64,000 bases of DNA, from contig CM055109.1 in NCBI GenBank assembly GCA_029204225.1, positions 43,155,054 through 43,219,053 on the forward strand. The letters are read 5' to 3'. This document shows positions 56,211 through 64,000 of this stretch, piece by piece; position 1 is the first letter of the stretch, and every line of letters starts with the position of its first letter. The DNA comes from Diphasiastrum complanatum (lineage: Eukaryota; Streptophyta; Lycopodiopsida; Lycopodiales; Lycopodiaceae). The notes beneath the pieces were generated by a model that searched no databases, was not told where the DNA came from, and saw only the letters and a program-made list of their open reading frames with translations. A program made the translations under genes and the position numbers.

Positions 56211-57217
56211 GCGTTTCGAATGTTGAAACGTGTTCAAAACGGGATGTACAAAACGACTCTGTTTCGAAACGTTGTTTGTGTTCGAAATGACTGAAAAAAA
56301 AAACCATTTTTTTTTTCTGAAAACTGTGTTTTCTTAATTGAAAATACTTGTTGGATAACTTCTATTGATCGTCACTTTTACATTGGTTTTTCACTTTAGA
56401 TACTCATGACTATTGTAAACAAAAATTACGCACTATGAAATAAAATTTCTGAACATTGTATGTATGTTTATTTGTTTCAATGTATCTTTGCAATGATCAT
56501 AGCATTAATTGTAGATAATACCAGCACTATATTTGATTTTTATGTTTGTATATATTTTCTTGTGTAAATTGTACAATGTTTGGATGAATCTATATTCACA
56601 TTCTACAATGTTTAGAAATAAGTTATGCTTGTGTTGACGTGAATACTATCACCTGAAATTGATAAGTCTAGTATGCTTACATAATATACAAGATTCAACA
56701 TTAAGAAAAAATTGCCCATTAAAATTACATGATAATATATTTAGGCAATTGAAAGTACATGATTCAAGTAAAAGTTATTTCTAAACAGAATATATAGTTC
56801 AGCAAAAAAAGATTGCAATTCAAGCATGTTGTCAACAATAAATGTCGTATAATGTTGCATATGAAAAACATCAATTCATCATTCTATAAGGGCATTTTGC
56901 AACTACCATACTAATTTAAAAAAAAACAAAATTTATCAAATCGAGATATCTTCTTTTCATATTGACAATACATGATTTAAAATAAATTTATTTTCAAAAG
57001 ACCTATTTAGTTCGGCTAAAAACTTCCAATACAAGCATGTTCTCAACAATAAGAATTCGAAATGAATCATGAATAGATGAAAAACATTTGTTTATAATTC
57101 TATAATAGCACTTAGCAGTTTTCAAAATATTAAAAAAGAGTCAATATTTATGAAAGTAATATATCTTCTTCTAAAAAATGAGACTTGCAAGAGTCTCAAA
57201 TTTTCTAAAACTATCTT
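56211..57217. other. AT-rich non-coding spacer
   Basis: Starts with a patch of TTTCGAAACG-like words, including a perfect 16-bp palindrome (56214-56229). The rest is AT-rich with no ORF. Confidence 0.45.
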
Positions 57218-57970
57218 ATAGATGCTTCTTTGGAGATGGCATACTTTGTTCTCCATTCCATGCTTGATGAACCCTTGCAGATGCTCCATATAGATATCCT
57301 CTTCCAAAACACCATTCAAGAAGGCATTAGAGACATCCATTTGACATAGGATCCATCCAAAATGTGATGCAACTGCAATGATTAGCCATATTGTGACCAT
57401 CTTGGCCATAGGTGCAAAAGTTTTCTCATAGTCTATCCCTCTCCCTTGAGCATAACCTTTTGCAACTAATCTTGCTTTATGTTTGTTAACACTCCCATTT
57501 GCATTCAACTTAAGCTTGAAGACCCACTTGCATTCTATTACATTCCTTTGAGGTCTATCAACAAGCAACCAAGTTTCATTCTCAATCAAGGCATTATACT
57601 CATCCAACATAGCTTTATACCATTCTTTGGAGTTCAATGCTTCTTTAACATTAGATGGTTCTTCAAAACTAGATAAAGCATAAGAAGTGGATGAGATACC
57701 CTCATCTTGCTGCCCTTTGCATTGATATGTGAGCCTTGATGGCTCCACTTTTGCCCTTGAAGATCTCCTTGGTGTGATAGGTGGATTTGGTGCTTGCTCC
57801 TCCATGAGCTCCTCCTCAAAATCAAGATCTTGCTCCTCGGCCATATTTGCACTTGAGCCTTCTTCAAGCATATGCATATGATGTTCATCAAATATAACAT
57901 CCCTTGAAACAACAAATTTGTTCAAAGATGGGCGATAGATTTTGTAGCCCTTGCTTGAGCTCGCATATCC
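57218..57970 (-). mobile_element. Copia B3 fragment (integrase C-terminus, linker, RT start)
   Basis: Reads GYASSSKGYKIYRPSLNKF, VVSRDVIFDEHHMHML, an acidic linker, RRSSRAKVEPSRLTYQCKGQ, then RT (CKWVFKLKLNANGS, MDVSNAFLNGVLEEDIYME, HLQRSIY). It belongs to family B and keeps the segment deleted from B1. Its 5' side is cut by copia D2 at 57971; the 3' side ends near 57218. Confidence 0.87.
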
Positions 57971-58236
57971 TGTCAAGAATCAGATATGCAACATCAAGCA
58001 TTCACCATAAGCAATCACCAAGTAGGGAGGCGGAAAAAGAACACACAATATCACTCTATCACACTACTATCATACTGAATATAAAATGTACATATAAATC
58101 TTGAACCGTGATAGAGAGAGAAAACCTACGAATAGACTAATAGACTAGCCTATGGCTAATTACAACTGGTAACAACTGTCAACATTAATGTACATTGTAA
58201 ACAGTAACAATGAACTTTATCATTGATTTCTAACAC
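57971..58236 (-). repeat. 3' LTR of copia D2
   Basis: 266 bp, starts TGTCAAGAATCAG and ends TTTCTAACA; clearly related to the D1 LTRs. Confidence 0.9.
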
Positions 58237-58602
58237 TCTCCCTCAATGATAAGATTACATTCTTCTATTCCTAATAGAGTACAAAACCTCTCAAATTTAC
58301 ATCTACCTAATGACTGAGTAAAACTATCTGCCATCTGATCTTCATACTTACAAAAAACAAGATCAATGGCTCCATCAAGAATTTTCCCTCGAATAAAATG
58401 ATAGTGTATTTTGATGTGCTTGGTTCGAGCATGTAAAACTGGATTTTTGGCAAGGTGAATGCAGCTCTGATTGTCGCAAGATGTAGTAGTCGCATCCACC
58501 TGTGGCTGACCTAAATCCACAAGCAATCTTCGTAACCACACCGCTTCTTGTGTAGCATTGCTGAGTGCTCGATATTTAGCTTCCATTGATGATAAAGCTA
58601 CT

Positions 58603-58980
58603 CATTAGAGGAGTTTTGAGTTCCAAAAAGACCCTTTAAGAATTCGTGGAAGATGCCTTTTTTATTATTAAAATATTATAACACTAATACTTTTGACTTG
58701 CCATAACTTTTTAATCGTAGTTCAAAAGTATGTCATCTAACATATCATTGGAAAGCCCTTGTCGAGCGCTTTCCAATGCACCAAACTTTGCTAAATTTGG
58801 ACTTACTACTAAAAAGTTATGCCATTTTTAGTATGGAATCAAAATGTGGACTCAAAAAGTTACGTTACGTAGATTTCAAATTTGAGTGCTTTGATTGGTC
58901 CATGTGTAAGAAAAATTTGAGAAAAAATATAAAAAGAATCTTTACAAAGGGTCTTTTTTGGATTTAGAACTCCTCTAATG
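58603..58980. mobile_element. MITE-like element in copia D2 (378 bp)
   Basis: Terminal inverted repeats of about 35 bp, 30 of 35 identical, beginning CATTAGAGGAGTT. Removing 58603-58980 restores the reading frame of the RNase H block (QPTVALSSMEAKYRAL), so the ends are exact to the base. No target duplication is evident. An internal hairpin, CATTGGAAAG at 58746-58755 and CTTTCCAATG at 58769-58778, lies near the centre. No coding capacity. The superfamily cannot be assigned. Confidence 0.8.
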
Positions 58981-61311
58981 GTAGGTTGCTTTTTGCTGCT
59001 CCATGAAATTGCAGTTGTACCATAACTGAATGTATGACCACTAATAGATCTTTTGTCATCAATATTACCTGCCCAATCGGCATCTGTATAGCCTACCAAC
59101 ATTGGCGCTTGAGGCTGGTCATATTTTAAACCAAAATTCAATGTCCCTCAAATGTATCTGAGAGTACGTTTAACAGACTTCCAATGTGCTTGACTAGGAT
59201 CTTGCATAAATTGACTAACAATACCAACAACATAAGAAATATCAGGTCGTGTGTGTGTCAAATAAATTAAACTTCCCACCAGCTATCTATACAAATAAGC
59301 ATCCACTTTTTCAGATTCATCATATGCAGTAAGCTTCATACTGACATCCATAGGTGTACTCAAGGGCTTACAAACCTGCATATTGAACTTATAAAGCAAA
59401 TATCGTGCATATTTGCTTTGTGTAAGAAAGACCATGTCTTCTTTTTGCCATACTTTAATGCCAAGACAGTAGTGCATCAATCCTAGATCACTCATGTCAA
59501 AAGCATTGGAAAGATTTGATTTGATTTCATTAATTAACCTCTCATTACTTTCTGTAATAATTATATCATCCACATACAACACAATGAACACTATATCTGA
59601 ATCTTGCCTTAGAATGTAAAGATTAGGACCAGCATCACTCTTTACCATTCCCCTTCGCTTGAAGTGCTCATCAATGCAAGAGTACCATGCTCATGGTGTT
59701 TGCTTCAATCCATATATGGCTTTGTTGAGTTTACAAATGGCCAAATGATCTCTTCCTGTCTCAACAAACCTTTGAGGTTGCTCTAAATATACCTCTTCAT
59801 CCAATACTCCATTAAGAAAAGCAGATTTGACGTCCATTTGCTAGATTTTCCAACCATAGAAAGCAGAAATTGTAATGATAGAATGAATAGTTACCATTTT
59901 GGCTACAGGTGCGAAGGTCTCCTCGAAGTCTATAAACCTCTTGCAACTAATCGTGCCTTGTACTTGTTGAGTTGCCCATCCACTCCATACTTCGTCTTGT
60001 AGATCCACTTACATGTGATAGGCATCTTACCATCAGGTAGCTCAACCAAGTCCCACGTTTTGTTTTTCAATATAGCCTCCATTTCTATTTCCATAGCTGC
60101 ACGCCACTCCTTGTGTTCCTTTGCTTCGTTGAAAGTTTTAGGTTCTTGAGCCGTTAAGATGGATCCCATTAGGGCTAGATTCATCTCTCTAATCTTGCAA
60201 GAGGTTTTCGATTTCTACTTGATCTTCTAAGCTCTCCTTGCTCACTAGATTCAAGAGTATCTCCCTTCTTTGCACCATCTATGACTGATAAGTACCATTT
60301 AGGCACTCTCTTGGGAATTTTAGCATCAGGCTTGCCTTTGTCCAATGGATTTTCTATATCAAAATCCACTTCCTTCTTGACCTGTACTTTCGCTCCCTCA
60401 TCAAAAGGTTCAGTGATTACTTTAGATTGTTCACCTTGGCCCATCTCGTCAAATGTAGCATCCCTAGAAATTAAAAGCTTCTGTGCATTTGTGTCATACA
60501 TCCTGTATGCCTTGGCCTTCTCATCATATCCAAGGAAAATACACTTGATAGCTTTTGCATCCGATTTCCTTCGCTTCTCATCAAGAATATGAGCATAAGC
60601 ATCACAACCAAATACTCTCAAATGAGAGATATTAGGTTTCTTTTTAGTAACAGCTTGATGAGGTGTCTTACCTTCCACGAATTTTGTAGGACACCGATTC
60701 AGGATGTGCGTAGCTGTGCTACAAGCTTCTATCCAAAAGGTGTTTGGCAGACCCTTGCTTTTGAGCATCGCTCTGGCCATCTCAACAATAGATCTATTCT
60801 TTCGTTCTCCATTTTGATGTGGTGAATAAGGCATTGTAGTCTACCTCTTGATCCCTTGATCTTTGCAAAAATCAATAAATTTTATCGAAAAATACTCACC
60901 ACCTCCATCAGATCTCAAAGTTTTGATGCAACATCCTATTTGCTTTTCAACTAATGCCTTGAATTTCTTGAACTTAGCAAAAGCATCTGATTTCTTGCTT
61001 ATGAAATAAATCCAAATGCATATGCTATAATCATCAATGAAGGTGATAAAGTAATAGTAGCCACTAAGAGATCTAGTCTGCATAGGTCCACATAGATCAC
61101 TGTGGACAAGATTAGGATGCCATTGGCTCTCCTTGCTCCACTTTTGGAAAACCTCTCTTTGTGTTGTTTTCCCAAAATGCAACCTTCACAAATTTTTCCT
61201 TCAAAAGAAATATCAAGCAATCCTATAACTAGATTACCTCTTTTGAGAATCTGTAAACTTTGAGCACTAATATGACCGAATCATTGATGCCAAAGATCAC
61301 TTTGGGGTTCT

Positions 61312-62445
61312 TTGTAGATCAAGGGTCCAAGCGGAGGAAGGTAGACAAAGGAAGGCTAAAGGATGGAGACATTTCCTAATGAAACAGACCTGTTGTAAAT
61401 TTACCCAAGTTATGGCTTGTTGAAATTTACCACTTATTGAAGATTTTACTCCTTTTTTAAGTGAAAACAAGTTAAGAAAGTTAGTAGCGGGAGGGACTTG
61501 ACCAATCCATAAAGGATCCTCTCATACTCAAGTATTTATGACATATTCTTATGTGAGAGAATGGCAAGAGATGTGAGCTCAAATGGACACGATGAATCAA
61601 AGAACATTTATATGTAACCTCCCCACCTTCTAAAAATGATGTCAATAAGGGTCAAGAGGTTAAAAAACACTTACAACTTGACCGATGCCTCACTCCTCTT
61701 CCCCTATACTAGGTGAGGGGGTTCTCAAACATCTTCTGTAATGAGGTTGTAAGAAGGCCCAATTGAGCTTCTAATCCTTCCTTGGATTTTACTTGCTTTC
61801 ACTTCTCATATAGATGTGTGTTGCTCACTTTTGATGCTTCCTTAGGATTGAACATGCAATTGAAATCTTTCTCCTCATGTCAAACCACTTTTTCTTTTCT
61901 ATAGTAGAAATTGTGCGGCCTCCCTCAACGGAATCCATGTGCCTCTTCTTTATTACATGCACCTTTGGGTTTCGAAAGGTGCACGTAATAGAAAAATTAT
62001 GGCAAAAACAAGAAGAAATAGAAATTGTTTTCACGTCCAATCCGTCTTTTTGGCCGTTGGGCAATTGAAAGGGCCTTTCGCTGAGGGTGACCATAGTAAA
62101 AAAAAAGTCATGTTAGGGAAGGTCTATCTCCTCTTTCGTTCCATGGTCAAAAGGGTTGTCCGCCAAGGGTGTTAAGGTTAGAAATAAATAAAACTGTGAA
62201 GTTTTGTCTTCTCTATGTTCATAAGGGCCTTTTGCCTATGGACGGAAGTTAGTGCCATCCACCAAGAACAGTCCTAGCCTACAAGCACGTGCGCCGAGGG
62301 GGACGACGAATGCCCAACGCGAACTCTACCGACCTGCTGCCTATTTAGCGGGTGGGTCCCACTATTTTTTGTGGCGAGAGACCTTTGATGACCGGTTGCC
62401 CCTTCAGATAGTTGTCCCCTTTCATCCCTCATCTCTTGCAGTCAC
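61312..62445 (+). repeat. Repeat Z copy 2 (inverted copy of the MAPK upstream region)
   Basis: Matches 24955-23890 read on the minus strand, block by block, from TTCTTTGTAGATCAAGGGTC to GTTGTCCCCTTTC. The GTGGGTCCC box (about 62350) is kept, but the flanking inverted repeat has decayed. The CT microsatellite and the kinase coding sequence are absent. Confidence 0.8.
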
Positions 62446-63289
62446 GATATGGATTAGGAACGGAGCAGCTACGTGTCAAAGGCATCATTGCAGGTGCCCA
62501 GTGTTGTACCCAGGGTTTTGAGCCCCACCTGCCATCCTGCCCATCCTCTTCCCCTCTTCAAACCTGCCCTCTTGCCCATCCTCTTTCCCTCTTCAAACCT
62601 GCTCTTCACCCTTCACGTGTGCCTCTCCCATGATTTTCAAAGAAAATGTAAATGCCCTTCAGGCTTTTAGCTCAACACTTGATAAACTTTGGCAGTTGGT
62701 TTCAAATTGTAGTTGGTTTGAAAAATTGAATTTCATACAACTAGTTGTGTAATTGATTGTGAATTAATTGCACATTAATATGGGCTATAGGTTGGACTGC
62801 ACAAATTTTCTTTCAACTAATTGCCAATTAATATGGGCTACATTGTGCAAATCTTGGAAAATTAATCAAACACAATATTGTAAAGACTTTAATCCATATA
62901 CAATATATTAAACATAAGTTTAAAAGAAAAATTTGACGTCTACAATGAAATGAAATCGTTTCATAGTTAAAGTAAAAAAATGTTATGAGCCAGTGTTTGG
63001 GAAAACTCTTTGGAGTTATCCTATATTTTCCTATATACAAGTTCATGTATTGATTTTTTGAAATTAATACTAGGAGAATCTTGGATTTTGGTAAAAATAG
63101 CCTCATGAATCCTACAATTATACAAAATTGTCTAAAAGATCCTATTAAAACAAAATGTCTAAGGTACAAAACTGCGAAATTTTTTAGCTTGTCATCTAAT
63201 TTCATGCACTAATTCAATGAAACCTTAACATTCAACTCACAACTTCAACTCAATGGACTAATTTAATAAAGCCTACATTGTGTAACCAC

Positions 63290-63293
<4 letters not shown>
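62446..63293. other. Unassigned intergenic sequence
   Basis: Contains a two-copy tandem repeat of about 36 bp (TGCCCATCCTCTT.CCCTC theme, 62537-62608). Otherwise AT-rich, without recognised genes. Confidence 0.4.

Positions 63294-63362
<69 letters not shown>
63294..63362. repeat. (CT)n microsatellite
   Basis: About 34 CT dinucleotides without interruption. Confidence 0.95.
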
Positions 63363-63364
<2 letters not shown>

Positions 63365-63875
63365 AACAATATGTATGGTATGGAGTTTACCTAAATTCAT
63401 AAAGCTAACTGATTTTTTTGGAATTTTTAAGAAACATGTCGATCATCTCCTGTCGAAAATCGTAAATAGATTCACTTGGGTAGTTTGGAGATCCATACTA
63501 TCACAAACCCAATGTTGTTAGAGGTTGGTAGTGTATAAAATGAAAAAAATTAAGGTATTTGGTTTAGGGCTCAAGTTGCATATCGAAGACAAATTGATAT
63601 TACTTTTTGTCCTATCAAGCCATTCAAAGAAAAGTTCCATTTCAAATCGTATGCCATCCGCAACTAAAAAAGTCATTTTCTTGATAACACTGCATCAACA
63701 CTCGAGGCACATGCAGTTACTTTGTCACAAACAGTTTCGTTTTGTTGTCATGAACGATTTTGTTACTTTGGATTTTCTTTTGCATGGAAGCTCACAGGAA
63801 CCTAGACATGTGACTACACATCACAAAACACATTTCATTCTAGCAATCAAGATGGCGAAAAACAAGGAGATGCGC
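63363..63875. other. Unassigned intergenic sequence
   Basis: The plus-strand ORF 63525-63938 overlaps a minus-strand copia gag piece and matches no family, so I do not call it a gene. Confidence 0.4.
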
Positions 63876-64000
63876 CATTTGAAGAAGCATCCACTTGATC
63901 TTGCCCTTTATACCACTTACTTTTGCTTTTGCCCTTGATGAACATAGCCTCCTCTACAACTAGAGATGTTCATGAAGATCCACCTCTTGCTTGAAGTCTA
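63876..64000 (-). mobile_element. Copia C-family gag fragment at the window edge
   Basis: The minus strand matches 38836-38960 of copia C (RLQARGG, EAMFIKGKSKSKW, KGQDQVDASS). It continues out of the window; the inner break is near 63876. Confidence 0.82.

Larger units (their letters stand above)
57971..61303 (-). mobile_element. Copia D2, 5'-truncated, carrying a MITE-like insert
   Basis: Second copy of family D. The 3' LTR 57971-58236 (266 bp, TG...CA) is followed inward by RNase H (58230-58602; KHIKIHYHFIRGKI, LSSMEAKYRAL), RT (59000-60184), linker and integrase (60181-61182; [38 protein letters not shown]). Homology to D1 breaks near 61303, in the pre-integrase region, where repeat Z copy 2 starts. 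The protease, zinc knuckle and 5' LTR are therefore missing. Numerous stops and frameshifts. It is inserted in copia B3. Confidence 0.9.

Noticed and set aside
63525-63938. 137-aa plus-strand ORF
   Set aside because: Overlaps a minus-strand copia gag piece at its 3' end, no recognisable domain, composition not gene-like.

Overview
This is nuclear DNA from a seed plant. The window is AT-rich and intron-bearing, packed with nested Ty1/copia and Ty3/gypsy retroelements whose primer-binding sites match plant initiator-Met tRNA, and it carries one plant MAP kinase gene. The species cannot be read from the sequence.

The only apparently intact host gene is a two-exon MAP kinase on the minus strand (21781-23188, 369 aa, TEY activation loop). 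Its first residues, C-terminus and two-exon layout point to plant group C (MPK1/2/7/14 type). Its upstream region (about 23890-24955) is repeated in inverted orientation at 61312-62445 without the coding region.

Layout. 1-1479: copia pol remnant. 2337-3785: an intronless pseudogene joining a CENH3-like histone fold to a region resembling a Ulp1/C48 protease. 3790-7823: copia element A (minus). 8208-8440: copia RT scrap. 9675-9990: hAT transposase scrap (minus). 10318-19122: a gypsy element (plus) with two successive retropepsin domains, split by copia element B1 (12255-17509, minus). 19868-19966: another RT scrap. 21781-24955: MAP kinase and upstream region. 25303-26208: unknown repeat Y1. 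26591-33479: LTR-flanked element of about 6.9 kb with no coding capacity (LARD-like). 33480-34533: 5' end of another LTR element. 37020-41921: copia C (plus) with one continuous 975-aa ORF lacking the integrase core. 41922-42865: repeat Y2. 43550-49947: second copy of the histone/protease-like gene, with probable introns, split by copia D1 (44928-48908, minus; both LTRs and a 5-bp TSD). 49948-50970: copia B2. 50971-51625: gypsy 3' end and LTR. 52740-52896: scrap of a TMK-type receptor kinase. 54577-56210: tandem array with a unit of about 360 bp. 57218-57970: copia B3. 57971-61303: copia D2 carrying a MITE-like insert. 61312-62445: copy of the MAPK upstream region. 63876-64000: scrap of copia C.

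Almost every retroelement has lost a different module: A the RT core, B1 the integrase C-terminus, C the pre-integrase and integrase core, D1 the Gag N-terminus, gypsy the RT core. None looks autonomous. The least expected feature is the pair of related histone-fold/protease-like pseudogenes, which share a basic linker.
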